Positions 50,644-60,460 are shown, counted from the stretch's first letter. The stretch: 64,000 nucleotides of DNA from Paractinoplanes lichenicola (GCF_016785085.1 NZ_JAENHO010000018.1:1-64000); one strand, 5' to 3'. A program made the numbers and translations. The notes: generated from the letters alone by a model not told the origin.

Positions 50644-51132
50644 GTGGAGCCGAAGATTGTCGAGCTGGCATTACAGCCGTACGTGGGCCGTCGCGAGACC
50701 ATCACGATGACCCAGTTCGCGCGGGTCGCCGATCACCTGCCGACGATGTTCGCCCGGCTCGGCGAGCGCGGGGTGCCCGTGGCCGGCGCCCCCTTCTTCC
50801 GCTATCGCGTGATCGACATGTCCGCCGACCTGGTCGTCGAGGCCGGCATCCCGATCACCGCCCCGGTCGAGGTCGGGCCGCCGATGTTCGTCGAGTCGCT
50901 GCCCGCGGGCCGGTACGCGACGGTCAGCCACATCGGCCACCCCGACGAGCTGATGCAGGTCACCGCCCGCCTGCTCGACTGGGCCCGCGAGCAGGACCTG
51001 CGGTTCGACATGCACCCCACCCCGACCGGCGAGGTGTGGGGCTGCCGCCTCGAGGTGCTGATGAGCAACCCGGCCGAGGAACCCGACATGCACAAATGGC
51101 GTACCGACCTGTTTTTCAAGCTCGCGGACTGA
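50644..51132 (+). CDS. GyrI-like small-molecule-binding domain protein
   Basis: A 162-residue stand-alone GyrI/AraC effector-binding (SHS2-type) domain, with VELALQPYVGRRETITM, ESLPAGRYATVSHIGHPDEL and EVWGCRLEVLMSNPAEEPD. Members bind drugs or other hydrophobic ligands, or inhibit gyrase; no DNA-binding part is attached. I chose GTG 50644 (EPKIVEL), at the domain boundary; the frame extends upstream antisense to nothing recognisable. GAGACT ends 6 bases ahead, a weak leaderless promoter candidate. Confidence 0.85.
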   Translation: MEPKIVELALQPYVGRRETITMTQFARVADHLPTMFARLGERGVPVAGAPFFRYRVIDMSADLVVEAGIPITAPVEVGPPMFVESLPAGRYATVSHIGHPDELMQVTARLLDWAREQDLRFDMHPTPTGEVWGCRLEVLMSNPAEEPDMHKWRTDLFFKLAD

Positions 51133-51198
51133 GTTTGGTTTCGATGGCCTTCGGGGTATCTGCCGTGACAAGGCTCTCACCCCCCTCGGAGGACATAA

Positions 51199-51417
51199 AT
51201 GCTTGCCATCGCCGCCGCCGTCGTCTTCGGGGTCTGGCTCCTGCTGGACCTGCTCGACACCAACCTCGGCGCCCCCGACCTCTTCAACTTCCCCACCATG
51301 GCCTCGCTCGGCCTCCTGCTGCTCGCGCTCTACCTCGCGGGTGTCGGCAGCGGACCGCGCGCCGGCAGCGGCTCCTCGGGCCGCCGCTTCTACGGCCGTC
51401 GCCCCGGCCGCGGCTGA
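51199..51417 (+). CDS. small two-span membrane protein
   Basis: 72 residues with two hydrophobic helices (LAIAAAVVFGVWLLLDLLDT and FPTMASLGLLLLALYLAGVG) and a short Gly/Ser/Arg tail. The ribosome site GGAGGA (51187-51192) is strong and well placed. No family was recognised; small integral membrane proteins of this type are frequent in actinobacteria. Confidence 0.72.
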   Translation: MLAIAAAVVFGVWLLLDLLDTNLGAPDLFNFPTMASLGLLLLALYLAGVGSGPRAGSGSSGRRFYGRRPGRG

Positions 51418-51515
51418 CCTCCGCAGACCACCCCCTCGAGCCACCAGCGCCCCGCATGGCACGGCTCGAAACCGGCCCGTCGACCATTGTCGGCGGGCCG
51501 GTACTGTTTTTGCCG

Positions 51516-53177
51516 ATGACTGAACCCGCTGAAGGCCTCTTCTCCGTGGCGCAGCCCGGGGTCCCGCAGGCCCCGGCACCGGCCGCCGGCTTCACCACCC
51601 CCGCCGCCGACTCGCCGCTGCCGGTGCGGATGCGGCCCGCCACCCTCGACGAGCTGGTCGGCCAGGAACACCTGCTCGCCCCCGGCGCCCCGCTGCGGCA
51701 GCTGGTCACCGGGTCCAGCCCCATGTCGGTGATCCTGTGGGGCCCGCCCGGCACCGGCAAGACCACCATCGCCCACCTCGTCGCGGGCGCCACCAACCGC
51801 AAGTTCGTGGCCATGAGCGCGCTCTCGGCCGGCGTCAAGGACGTGCGCGCGGTGATCGACACGGCCCGCCGCGAGCGCCGCTACGGCGGGCCGCCCACGG
51901 TGCTGTTCATCGACGAGGTGCACCGCTTCAGCAAGACCCAGCAAGACTCGCTGCTGGCCGCGGTCGAGGACCGTACGGTCACCCTGCTCGCCGCGACGAC
52001 CGAGAACCCGTACTTCTCGGTCATCTCGCCCCTGCTGTCCCGCTGCGTGCTGCTCACCCTGCAGGCGCTCGACGACGACAACGTCCGCGGCCTGCTGCGC
52101 CGGGCGGTGACCGATGAGCGCGGGCTGGGCGGCGAGGTCACCCTCTCCGCCGAGGCCGAGGAGCATCTCGTACGGCTGGCCTCCGGCGACGTGCGCAAGG
52201 CGCTGACCGCCCTCGAGGCCGCCGCCGGCTCGGCCGTGGCCCAGGGCGTCAAGGAGATCGACCTCGCGACCGCGGAGAAGGCGGTCGACGTGGCCGCCGT
52301 GCGCTACGACCGGGACGGCGACGCGCACTACGACGTGACCAGCGCGTTCATCAAGAGCATGCGCGGCAGCGACCCCGACGCGGCCCTGCACTGGCTGGCC
52401 CGCATGCTCGTGGCCGGCGAGGACCCGCGGTTCATCGCCCGGCGCATCGTCATCTTCGCCAGCGAGGACATCGGCATGGCCGACCCGCAGGCGCTGCTCG
52501 TGGCCACCGCCGCGGCCTCGGCCGTCCAGTTGATCGGGCTGCCCGAGGCGGGGCTCAACCTGGCCCAGGCCGTGATCCACATGGCCACCGCCCCCAAGAG
52601 CAACAGCGCCACCACCGCGATCGGGGCGGCCATGGCCGACGTGCGGGCCGGGCGCGGGGGAGCGGTGCCGTCCGCACTACGTGACGCGCACTACCCCGGC
52701 GCGCGCGGATTAGGGCACGGCCGAGGTTATCGCTATCCGCACGACGACCCTCGCGGGGTGGTAACTCAGCAGTATCTGCCCGACGATCTGGCGGACGCGG
52801 AGTATTACCAACCGACCGACCACGGCGCCGAACGGGCGATCGGCGAACGGGTCCCCCGGCTGCGGCGCATCGTGCGTGGTCGCGCGGCTACACCGCGTAC
52901 GGGGGACGCTTCGGTGGCCGGGACCAGCCGGGCGGCGGGTGGTGCGACCTTGACCCCTGCTGCCAACATCACACCGGAAAAGACCGAGATCCCCGTCGGC
53001 GCTGATCCGGAGCCGGGCGAGTCCGCATCGACGGCCGCCACTGACTCCGGGGGCGACTCCGATGGGAGCGTGTCCACAGATGGGACTGGTAGTCTCGCCC
53101 GTCCGCCCGCGGCAACCGAGCGGGACGGGACGACGCCAGACGAAAGCGGCCCAGCCGCCGGAGAGGAACAGCCGTGA
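51516..53177 (+). CDS. rarA: replication-associated recombination protein RarA (MgsA)
   Basis: A 553-residue AAA+ clamp-loader-like ATPase that acts at stalled replication forks. It has LDELVGQEHLLAPGAPLRQL, Walker A ILWGPPGTGKTTIAH, Walker B TVLFIDEVHRFSKTQQD, and the C-terminal tetramerisation part ending GLGHGRGYRYPHDDPRG. Residues about 450-553 are an acidic Ser/Thr/Gly-rich tail beyond the usual length of about 440. ATG 51516 fits the fold; the frame is open upstream. It overlaps the next gene by GTGA (53174-53177). Confidence 0.94.
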   Translation: MTEPAEGLFSVAQPGVPQAPAPAAGFTTPAADSPLPVRMRPATLDELVGQEHLLAPGAPLRQLVTGSSPMSVILWGPPGTGKTTIAHLVAGATNRKFVAMSALSAGVKDVRAVIDTARRERRYGGPPTVLFIDEVHRFSKTQQDSLLAAVEDRTVTLLAATTENPYFSVISPLLSRCVLLTLQALDDDNVRGLLRRAVTDERGLGGEVTLSAEAEEHLVRLASGDVRKALTALEAAAGSAVAQGVKEIDLATAEKAVDVAAVRYDRDGDAHYDVTSAFIKSMRGSDPDAALHWLARMLVAGEDPRFIARRIVIFASEDIGMADPQALLVATAAASAVQLIGLPEAGLNLAQAVIHMATAPKSNSATTAIGAAMADVRAGRGGAVPSALRDAHYPGARGLGHGRGYRYPHDDPRGVVTQQYLPDDLADAEYYQPTDHGAERAIGERVPRLRRIVRGRAATPRTGDASVAGTSRAAGGATLTPAANITPEKTEIPVGADPEPGESASTAATDSGGDSDGSVSTDGTGSLARPPAATERDGTTPDESGPAAGEEQP

Positions 53178-56100
53178 CCCCGCGCGGTGCCGATCGGCCC
53201 GACGACGACGCTGACCTGCGCAACGAGCAGGCCGGCGGGCGCAAGGGGCGCCGCTTCGGCCGCGGGCGACAGGAGCCGATCGAGGACGAGCCGGTCGCCC
53301 AGGAGGAGACGGGCTGGCTCGACGACCTGCGCACGGCCAAGCAGCAGCGCTCCGCGATCGGCCCCGGCACCCTCGCCGGCGAGACCCGCTACAGCAAGTC
53401 GGGCCGGGTCGCCCCCGGCCCCGACGACAAGCCGGACGACGACCTGGCCGCCCCGGGCTGGCAGTCCGGCAGCGGCGAGTTCCCGGTCGACAACGGCCGG
53501 CCCGGCCAGCGGTCGGGGGCCATCCCGCCGCAGGCGCCGGCGCCCGGCCCTGGTCCGGGGCAGACCTCGGGTGCGCGGCCGGCGCCCGCATCTCCGGGCC
53601 GCGCGGGAGTGCCGCCGCAGGGTGTCGCGCCGGGCGGACAGCAATACGGCACCCCGGCGCAGGACGGTCCGGGCTATGGCAACCCGGCTCCCGGCGGGCA
53701 GCAGTACGGCCGCGCGGCGGCACCCGGGCGACGCGATGTCGAACCTCGCACGCCCGACGCGGGCTCAATGGTTCCGCTCTCGGGCAACGCGCCCGAGGTT
53801 CCCCCCGTACGCCCGGTGTCTCCGGCCTCACGCCCGGTTTCTCCCGGTGGGCCCACTCGCGGCCGCGACCGCTTCCGCCCCGACGGCGCTCCGTCGGGCC
53901 GTCCGGTATCCGGCGCCGGTTACGGCGAGGCCGGCTCTTCACGGCCCGTCTCGGGCTCACCGGACGGTTACGGCGGGGCCGGGCGGCCGGTCTCGGGTGC
54001 GCCGGACGGTGTGGGCTTCGGTGGGCGCGGATCGGCGCCGGGGCAGTACGGCGGGGCTGGACGGCCGGTTTCCGGTGCGCCCGGGCAGGCCGGATCCGGG
54101 GCCTATCCAGGGGCCGACGGGCCGGGGCAGAGCACCGGCCGGCACGGTCGCGGTGCGGACGAGGCGCCGGGCGAGCGCACCGGACGGCACGGCGGCGGCG
54201 CCGAGCCGGGGGAGCGCAGCCGACGGACCGGGCGGGGCAACGTGCCTGCTCAGGGGCCTCGACCGGGCGCACCCGAACCAGGCAGCAGCAGCCAGAACAT
54301 CCCGCGCCACGGCGGTCCCGCTCAGGGTGTCCCCCAGGGCGGCGGACTCCACGGCGGTCCGCCAGGGGGCGGGGCACAGGGCCCTGGTTCCCGCGGACCG
54401 CAGGGTTACGGTCCCCAGGACGGGCCGCAAGGTCCCGGGCCTCAGGGCGGGGCGCATGGTCCCGGGCCTCAGGGTCCCGGGCCTCAGGGTCCCGGGCCTC
54501 AGGGTGCCGGCCCCGGAGTGCAAGGTCCTGGTTCCCACGGTCCGGGTTCGCAGGAGCCTGGGCCGCAGGGCGGTCCCGGGGCGCCGGGGCGTGGCGGAGC
54601 GCCGGGGCAGCCGGGAGCTCCCGGGCCGGGCGGGCCTCAGGGGCGTGCCCAGGGCAACAATCCGCAGCAGGGCGGGCGTGGGCCGGGCATGTCCGGGCAC
54701 ACGGGCAGCTTCCCCGCGGCCAATCCGGGCACCGGGCCGGTGCGGGCCGCGGCCGTCGTGCCGCCGGTGGTGCCGGGGCGCGAGGGTGTGCGGGCCCCCG
54801 CCGTTCCGGGGCGGGCCGGTGCCATGGCCGGGCAGACGTCCGGAGTGGTTCCGCGTCCTGGTGACGCTTCCGGGCGGATTCCGGCCCGTGGCGGACAGCA
54901 GCCGGGGCCTGGTCAGCCGGGCCCAGGTGCACAAGGGCCGGGCGCGCAGGGCCCAGGACAGCCGCAGGGCCGGGGCCGGGCCGTTCCCCCCGGTCAAGTT
55001 TCGTCGCCGGCTGGACCGGTGTCGCCGGGCCAGCCCTCGCAGAACGTCTACGGCCGTATGCCGGCCGGGCCGGTCTCACCCGGGCAGAACGTCTACGGGC
55101 CGCCGTCGCAGGGACAGGCCCCGGGCGAGTACGGCCAGCCGCAGGGGCAGGCCCCGGGTGAATACGGTCAGCCACCGCGAGGCCAGACCCCAGGTGATTA
55201 CGGTCAGGCGCCGCGGAGCCAGGCTCCGGGTGAGTTCGGCCAGCTTTCGCGGGCGCAGAATGTGCCGCCCCCGCCGCGGGGCGACGCCGATCAGGTGCCG
55301 GGGGAGTACGGGCAGCTCTCGCAGGCTCAGGCCGTCCCCGGGCAGCCGCAGCTCGAGCCGGGTCAGTCGACGGGCGCCGTGCGCGGCGGCCGCAACCCGA
55401 ACGCCCCAGGTGCCCCCGGCCGCAACCCGAACGGCCCCGGCGGCCGCAACCCCAACGCTCTGGGTGCCCCCGGCCGCAATCCGAACGCTCCCGGAGGCCC
55501 CGCGCGGGGAGCCGCAGGCGCCGCCGTCGTGGGCGGGATCGCGGGAGCCGCCGTGGCCAGTGGTGCCGCTTCCGTCGGCGCCGCCCCGGTGCGTGGCGCA
55601 CGCGGCCCGGCCCTGGACGATGCCAGCAGCGGCGTGGCCCCCGTCCGGGGCGGGCACAGGTCCGCCAGCCTGGACGACGCCGACAACGGTCGCGGCGGTC
55701 GCGGCCGGTTCGGCGTGGACGACAGCGGCGATGTGCGTGGCGCACGGGGCCGGTTCGGCGTGGACGAGGCCGACAGCGGCGACGTGCATGGTGGGCGTGG
55801 CCGGGCCCGGGTGGATCAGGCCGGCGTGGACGACGCCGACAGCGGCGACGTGCATGGTGGGCGTGGCCGGGCCCGGGTCGATCAGGCCGGCGGCGACGAC
55901 GCGGACAGCGGCGCGCACGGTGCGGCCTCGCTGCGTGGTGCCCGCGGGGCGGCGAGCCTGGCCGACGCCGACGGCGGCGCCCATGGTTCGGCGTCGGTTC
56001 GGGGCCCGGAGGGCGCGCTCGGCGCTGCCCCGGTGCGACCTGCGCGTGGGGCCGCCGTTCCGCCCGAGGCCCCGAAGGGCAGCGCGAGCGTGCGTGGCGC

Positions 56101-56926
56101 CGCCGGTGTGGCCGCGGGAGCAGCCAAGGCCCGGGCCGCCGCGCCCGGCCGGGTGGTCGTCGAGACCGGTGGCGGGCCGTTGCCCGGCGCGTCCCCGGTG
56201 GTCGGGGCCAAGGCGGCCGCCGCGCTGCCGCCCGGCGAAGTCGACGAGCCGGCGGCCGCGGGCGGTCTCAACGGCATTCGGGAGCAGCTCAAGTCGCAGC
56301 GGCGGCTGCGCGTCGTGACGCTGGTGTCCCTCGCGGTGGTCGTCCTGATGGTGCTGCCCGTGTTCTTCGGGCTGCGCGCGGCCGGCAACGACCCCGTCTT
56401 CGGCTCGCTCGACTCGCTGAACGTGCCCTCGTGGGCCGAGCAGAAGGTCGACGACCAGCAGTTCGGCAGCCAGTGGTGCTTCGAGGAGTGCACGTTCCGC
56501 GAGCGCACCGCCGACTCGCAGCGGCCGTTCAAGGAGACCACCGCGGCCTACACGTCGGCCCTGACCGCGGCCGGGTGGCAGCCCTGGAAGGTCGCCGACT
56601 GCCCGGAGCAGGCCGTCAACCCGGCTGAGAGCACGTACACCTGCTTCAAGCGGGACGAGTTCACACTGGATCTGCAGGTGAGCCCGCCGGACTGCCAGGT
56701 CGACCAGGTGACCGCGAACGACCCGGCCGTCGCGGGCTCGGTGGCCCCGACCCCGCCGGCTCCGGGCTCGTGCAACGGCTCGAACGTCAGCATCAAGGTG
56801 CAGACCGCGATCGCCGACACCCGGGGCAAGGTGGATCCCGAGAAGAGCCCGTTCACCGGGGAGACGCCGGAGCCGGTCATCTCCGATCTCGATCCTCTCT
56901 TGGAGCCGACACCCACAGCGTCGTGA
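53174..56926 (+). CDS. giant Gly/Pro/Gln-rich membrane protein with extracellular Cys domain
   Basis: 1250 residues. Residues 1-80 are charged. Residues 80-1035 are low-complexity and collagen-like: GPGPQ pentapeptides, RNPNAPG repeats, and DSGDVHGGRGRARVDQAG 22-mers. One membrane helix lies at about 1045-1066 (VTLVSLAVVVLMVLPVFFGL). A folded extracellular domain follows, with paired Cys (GSQWCFEECTF, VADCPEQAV, TYTCFKRDEF, SPPDCQVDQ, GSCNGSN). I recognise no enzyme family. Coupled to rarA by GTGA and upstream of two envelope proteins and alaS, it may be an envelope scaffold or adhesion-type protein, but function is unknown. Repeat copy number probably varies between strains. Confidence 0.82.
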   Translation: MTPRGADRPDDDADLRNEQAGGRKGRRFGRGRQEPIEDEPVAQEETGWLDDLRTAKQQRSAIGPGTLAGETRYSKSGRVAPGPDDKPDDDLAAPGWQSGSGEFPVDNGRPGQRSGAIPPQAPAPGPGPGQTSGARPAPASPGRAGVPPQGVAPGGQQYGTPAQDGPGYGNPAPGGQQYGRAAAPGRRDVEPRTPDAGSMVPLSGNAPEVPPVRPVSPASRPVSPGGPTRGRDRFRPDGAPSGRPVSGAGYGEAGSSRPVSGSPDGYGGAGRPVSGAPDGVGFGGRGSAPGQYGGAGRPVSGAPGQAGSGAYPGADGPGQSTGRHGRGADEAPGERTGRHGGGAEPGERSRRTGRGNVPAQGPRPGAPEPGSSSQNIPRHGGPAQGVPQGGGLHGGPPGGGAQGPGSRGPQGYGPQDGPQGPGPQGGAHGPGPQGPGPQGPGPQGAGPGVQGPGSHGPGSQEPGPQGGPGAPGRGGAPGQPGAPGPGGPQGRAQGNNPQQGGRGPGMSGHTGSFPAANPGTGPVRAAAVVPPVVPGREGVRAPAVPGRAGAMAGQTSGVVPRPGDASGRIPARGGQQPGPGQPGPGAQGPGAQGPGQPQGRGRAVPPGQVSSPAGPVSPGQPSQNVYGRMPAGPVSPGQNVYGPPSQGQAPGEYGQPQGQAPGEYGQPPRGQTPGDYGQAPRSQAPGEFGQLSRAQNVPPPPRGDADQVPGEYGQLSQAQAVPGQPQLEPGQSTGAVRGGRNPNAPGAPGRNPNGPGGRNPNALGAPGRNPNAPGGPARGAAGAAVVGGIAGAAVASGAASVGAAPVRGARGPALDDASSGVAPVRGGHRSASLDDADNGRGGRGRFGVDDSGDVRGARGRFGVDEADSGDVHGGRGRARVDQAGVDDADSGDVHGGRGRARVDQAGGDDADSGAHGAASLRGARGAASLADADGGAHGSASVRGPEGALGAAPVRPARGAAVPPEAPKGSASVRGAAGVAAGAAKARAAAPGRVVVETGGGPLPGASPVVGAKAAAALPPGEVDEPAAAGGLNGIREQLKSQRRLRVVTLVSLAVVVLMVLPVFFGLRAAGNDPVFGSLDSLNVPSWAEQKVDDQQFGSQWCFEECTFRERTADSQRPFKETTAAYTSALTAAGWQPWKVADCPEQAVNPAESTYTCFKRDEFTLDLQVSPPDCQVDQVTANDPAVAGSVAPTPPAPGSCNGSNVSIKVQTAIADTRGKVDPEKSPFTGETPEPVISDLDPLLEPTPTAS
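54461..54505 (+). repeat. three perfect 15-bp tandem repeats (GPGPQ)
   Basis: Units start at 54461, 54476 and 54491 (CCCGGGCCTCAGGGT), with a near copy at 54434. In frame, they encode Gly-Pro-Gly-Pro-Gln repeats inside the giant membrane protein. Confidence 0.9.
55772..55903 (+). repeat. two near-identical 66-bp tandem repeats
   Basis: Units at 55772 and 55838, with a truncated third at 55904. Each encodes a 22-residue unit beginning DSGDVHGGRGRARVDQAG. Only a few bases differ, so the duplication is recent. It lies inside the giant membrane protein. Confidence 0.88.
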
Positions 56927-57002
56927 CGCGGGCTGTGGTCACGGACGGTAGGGTCTGCACGTTGACCCGCCCACCCGTGACTTTTTGAGGGAGACGCGCC
57001 TG

Positions 57003-57455
57003 ATGGACGCCGGAGAAATTGCAGGCCTGATCGCGGCGGGCGCCTTTCTGATGCTCGTCATCGTGCTCGCCGTTCCGCTGCTCAAGCTGGGGCGCACGGT
57101 CGACGCCGCGACCAGGGCCATCAACGACGTGACCGACCGCACCGGCCCGCTGCTGACCGATGTCAACGAGACCGTCCGTGGCGTGAACGTCGCGCTCGGT
57201 CAGGTGCAGGTCTCTTTGGACGGTGTGAACGTGCAGCTCGGCAAGGTCGACACGATCACCGAGCACGCCGCCCACGTCACCGCCAACGTGGCCAACCTGT
57301 CCACCGTCGTGGCCGCCGCCGCGGCCAACCCGCTGGTCAAGGTGGCCTCGTTCGGGTACGGCTTGCGCAAGACCGTCCAGGCTCGCCGCAACGCCGACGA
57401 GGCTCGCGAGGTACGCGAGACCATGAAGCAGCGCCGCAAGGCAGCCCGCCGCTAA
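57003..57455 (+). CDS. DUF948-family membrane protein
   Basis: A 150-residue protein with one N-terminal membrane helix (GLIAAGAFLMLVIVLAVPLL) and a long amphipathic helical region of heptads (TDVNETVRGVNVALGQVQVS) seen in DUF948/YtxG-type proteins, ending in a basic tail (ETMKQRRKAARR). The family is linked to stress and envelope functions; the mechanism is unknown. ATG 57003 follows GAGGGAG. It forms a small operon with the next gene and alaS. Confidence 0.85.
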   Translation: MDAGEIAGLIAAGAFLMLVIVLAVPLLKLGRTVDAATRAINDVTDRTGPLLTDVNETVRGVNVALGQVQVSLDGVNVQLGKVDTITEHAAHVTANVANLSTVVAAAAANPLVKVASFGYGLRKTVQARRNADEAREVRETMKQRRKAARR

Positions 57456-57480
57456 TCGAAAAGAAGGGAACCAACCCGCC

Positions 57481-57756
57481 ATGAAGCGGCTGCTCTGGCT
57501 GGGCGTCGGCCTCGCCGTCGGCGCCATCGTCGTTCGCAAGCTCACTCAGAAGGCGAACGAGTTCACCCCTACCGGCATCGCCACCTCGCTGTCGCAATCC
57601 GCTGGCGGCCTGGTCGAGTCGGTGCGTAGCTTCGTGGAGGACGTGCGCGTCAACGCGGCCGAACGCGAGGAACAGATCAACAAGGCGTTCGCCGAGGGTG
57701 AGCTGTACGTCTCCGAGGACGAGGACGGCCAGGACGGCCAGGAGGGGAAGCGATGA
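57481..57756 (+). CDS. small conserved actinobacterial protein (DUF6167-like)
   Basis: 91 residues. A short hydrophobic N-terminus (LLWLGVGLAVGAIVVRKLTQ) is followed by an amphipathic helix (SFVEDVRVNAAEREEQINKA) and an acidic tail (EDEDGQDGQEG). It regularly precedes alaS in actinobacteria. No known activity. Overlaps alaS by ATGA. Confidence 0.85.
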   Translation: MKRLLWLGVGLAVGAIVVRKLTQKANEFTPTGIATSLSQSAGGLVESVRSFVEDVRVNAAEREEQINKAFAEGELYVSEDEDGQDGQEGKR

Positions 57757-60437
57757 AGACGGCGGAGATCAAGCGGCGCTATCTGGCGCATTTCGAGGCC
57801 AACGGGCACACGGTCGTGCCGAGTGCCCCGCTGCCCGCTATCGACGACCCCAACCTGCTGTTCATCAACGCCGGCATGGTGCAATTCGTGCCCTACTTCC
57901 TGGGCCAGCGCACCCCGCCCTTCCCGCGCGCGGTCAGCGTGCAGAAGTGCATCCGCACGCCCGACATCGACGAGGTCGGCAAGACGTCGCGGCACGGCAC
58001 GTTCTTCCAGATGAACGGCAACTTCTCGTTCGGCGACTACTTCAAAGAGGGCGCGATCAAGCTCGCCTGGGAGCTGTCGACCAACCCGGTCGAGCAGGGC
58101 GGCTTCGGCCTCGACCCGGAGCGCATCTGGCCGACCGTCTATCTCGACGACGACGAGGCGTACGGGTATTGGAAGGCGATCGGGGTCCCCGAGTCGCGGA
58201 TCGTGCGCCGCGGCAAGAAGGACAACTACTGGTCGATGGGCATCCCGGGCCCGGCCGGCCCGTGCTCCGAGCTGTTCTACGACCGGGGCCCCGAGTACGG
58301 CAAGGACGGCGGCCCCGAGGTCGACGAGGACCGGTTCATGGAGTTCTGGAACCTGGTCTTCATGCAGTACGAGATCACCGACGTGAAGTCGAAGTCGGAG
58401 TTCACGGTCGTCGGTGACCTGCCCAAGCAGAACATCGACACCGGCATGGGCCTCGAGCGCGTCGCGTCGATCCTGCAGGGCGTCGACAACCTGTACGAGA
58501 TCGACGAGGTCAACCCGATCCTGGCCCGCGCGGCCGAGATGACCGGCAAGCAGTACGGCGCGAAGTCGGGTCACGTCGCGGGCGAGTCCCACCCCGACGA
58601 CGTACGGCTGCGGGTGATCGCCGACCACGTGCGCACCGCGCTGATGCTGATCGGCGACGGCGTCACGCCCAGCAACGAGGGCCGGGGTTACGTGCTGCGC
58701 CGGATCATGCGCCGCGCGATCCGGGCCATCCGCCTGCTCGGCTGGCAGGCGCCGGCGCTGCCCGAGCTGCTGCCGGTGGCGCGCGACTGCATGGCCCCGT
58801 CGTATCCCGAGCTGGCCGAGGAGTTCGGCCGGATCTCCACGTACGCGTATGCCGAGGAGGACGCGTTCCTGTCCACGCTGCGGGCGGGCACGACGATCCT
58901 CGACACGGCGATCAGCGACACGCGGGCCAAGGGTGGCAAGGCGCTCAGCGGCGACCAGGCGTTCCAGCTGCACGACACGTACGGCTTCCCGATCGACCTG
59001 ACCCTGGAGATCGCGCAGGAGCAGGGCCTCGAGGTCGACCAGGACGGTTTCCGGCGGCTGATGGCCGACCAGCGGGCCCGCGCGAAGGCGGACGCGGCCG
59101 CGCGCAAGACGGGTCACGCCGACCTCAGTGCGTACCGGAACGCTTTGGATCTGGGCGGCCCGGTCGAGTTCACCGGTTATCAGGAGGTCACGCGCGAGTC
59201 GCGGGTGCGGGCGCTGATCGGTGGCGGCGGCGCGGTCGAGGTGGCCGGCGAGGGTGACTTCGTCGAGCTGGTGCTCGACACCACGCCGTTCTACGCCGAG
59301 GGCGGTGGCCAGCAGGCCGACACCGGCGTGATCAAGGTCGGCGGCGGCCAGCTCGAGATCGTCGACGTGCAGCAGCCGCTGCCGGGCCTGATCGTGCACA
59401 AGGCGCGGGTGATCCGCGGCGAGGTGCGTACGGGTGAGGCGGCCGAGGCCGAGATCGACGTGACCCGGCGCAAGGCGATCTCGCGGTCGCACACCGCGAC
59501 CCACCTGATCCACCAGACGATGCGCGCGTTCCTCGGCGAGTCGGCGACCCAGGCCGGCTCGCTCAACGCGCCGGGCCGGCTGCGCTTCGACTTCAACACG
59601 CCGGGGGCCGTCTCGCCCGCGGTGCTGCACGACGTCGAGCAGCAGGTCAACGAGGTGCTGCTGCGCGACCTGGAAGTTCACGCGTTCGTCACCTCCCAGT
59701 CCGAGGCGCGCCGGTTGGGCGCGATGGCGCTGTTCGGAGAGAAGTACGGCGACGAGGTCCGAGTGGTTGAAGTCGGCGACTACGCGCGTGAGCTTTGTGG
59801 TGGCACGCACGTGGCGCGGTCGGGTCAGCTGGGCCTGGTGAAGATCCTCAACGAGTCGTCGATCGGCTCCGGCGTGCGCCGGGTCGAGGCGCTCGTCGGC
59901 ATCGACGCGTTCGGCTTCCTGGCCAAGGAGCACCTGCTCGTGGCGCGGCTGGCCGAGATGTTCCGGGTGCCGGGCGACCAGGTCGCCGAGCGGGTCGAGC
60001 AGACGGTGACCGCGCTGCGCGACGCCGAGAAGGAGCTCGAGAAGATGCGCGCGCAGATGGTGCTGGGCGGCGCGGGCACGCTCGCGGCCCAGGCCAAGGA
60101 TCTGCGCGGGGTGGCCTTCGTCGGCACCGAGGCTCCCGAGGGCGCGGCCGGCAACGACGTGCGTACGCTGGCCCAGGAGATCCGCGGCAAGATCGATGCG
60201 GTGCGGCCCGCGGTCGTCGCGGTGGCGGCCCGGTCCAACGGCAAGGCGTCGCTGATCGTCGCGATCAACGGCGCGGCCAAGGATCGCGGGCTCGCCGCGG
60301 CCGATCTGGTCAAGGGCGCGCTGTCCGGCCGGGGTGGCGGCAACGCCGACCTGGCCCAGGGTGGTGGCGTGCCGGCCGACCAGGTGCCGGTACTTTTGGC
60401 GGCGGTCGAGAAGGCAGTAGGAGACGCCGCTGCATAG
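57753..60437 (+). CDS. alaS: alanyl-tRNA synthetase
   Basis: An 894-residue class IIa synthetase with an editing domain. The catalytic core opens MKTAEIKRRYLAHFEANGHT. The editing site is SRSHTATHLIHQ (HxxxH) with the zinc-binding ELCGGTHVARSG, and the C-terminal C-Ala domain ends the protein. Full length. ATG 57753 overlaps the previous gene; ruvX follows after 23 bp. Confidence 0.97.
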   Translation: MKTAEIKRRYLAHFEANGHTVVPSAPLPAIDDPNLLFINAGMVQFVPYFLGQRTPPFPRAVSVQKCIRTPDIDEVGKTSRHGTFFQMNGNFSFGDYFKEGAIKLAWELSTNPVEQGGFGLDPERIWPTVYLDDDEAYGYWKAIGVPESRIVRRGKKDNYWSMGIPGPAGPCSELFYDRGPEYGKDGGPEVDEDRFMEFWNLVFMQYEITDVKSKSEFTVVGDLPKQNIDTGMGLERVASILQGVDNLYEIDEVNPILARAAEMTGKQYGAKSGHVAGESHPDDVRLRVIADHVRTALMLIGDGVTPSNEGRGYVLRRIMRRAIRAIRLLGWQAPALPELLPVARDCMAPSYPELAEEFGRISTYAYAEEDAFLSTLRAGTTILDTAISDTRAKGGKALSGDQAFQLHDTYGFPIDLTLEIAQEQGLEVDQDGFRRLMADQRARAKADAAARKTGHADLSAYRNALDLGGPVEFTGYQEVTRESRVRALIGGGGAVEVAGEGDFVELVLDTTPFYAEGGGQQADTGVIKVGGGQLEIVDVQQPLPGLIVHKARVIRGEVRTGEAAEAEIDVTRRKAISRSHTATHLIHQTMRAFLGESATQAGSLNAPGRLRFDFNTPGAVSPAVLHDVEQQVNEVLLRDLEVHAFVTSQSEARRLGAMALFGEKYGDEVRVVEVGDYARELCGGTHVARSGQLGLVKILNESSIGSGVRRVEALVGIDAFGFLAKEHLLVARLAEMFRVPGDQVAERVEQTVTALRDAEKELEKMRAQMVLGGAGTLAAQAKDLRGVAFVGTEAPEGAAGNDVRTLAQEIRGKIDAVRPAVVAVAARSNGKASLIVAINGAAKDRGLAAADLVKGALSGRGGGNADLAQGGGVPADQVPVLLAAVEKAVGDAAA

Positions 60438-60460
60438 CTGAGACTACGGAGGGTGGCCGG

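Noticed and set aside
53187..56318. 1043-codon alternative frame inside the giant membrane protein gene
   Set aside because: Long open frames are expected in GC-rich repeats. Only the frame from 53174 gives the membrane helix and the Cys-rich domain and joins rarA by GTGA.
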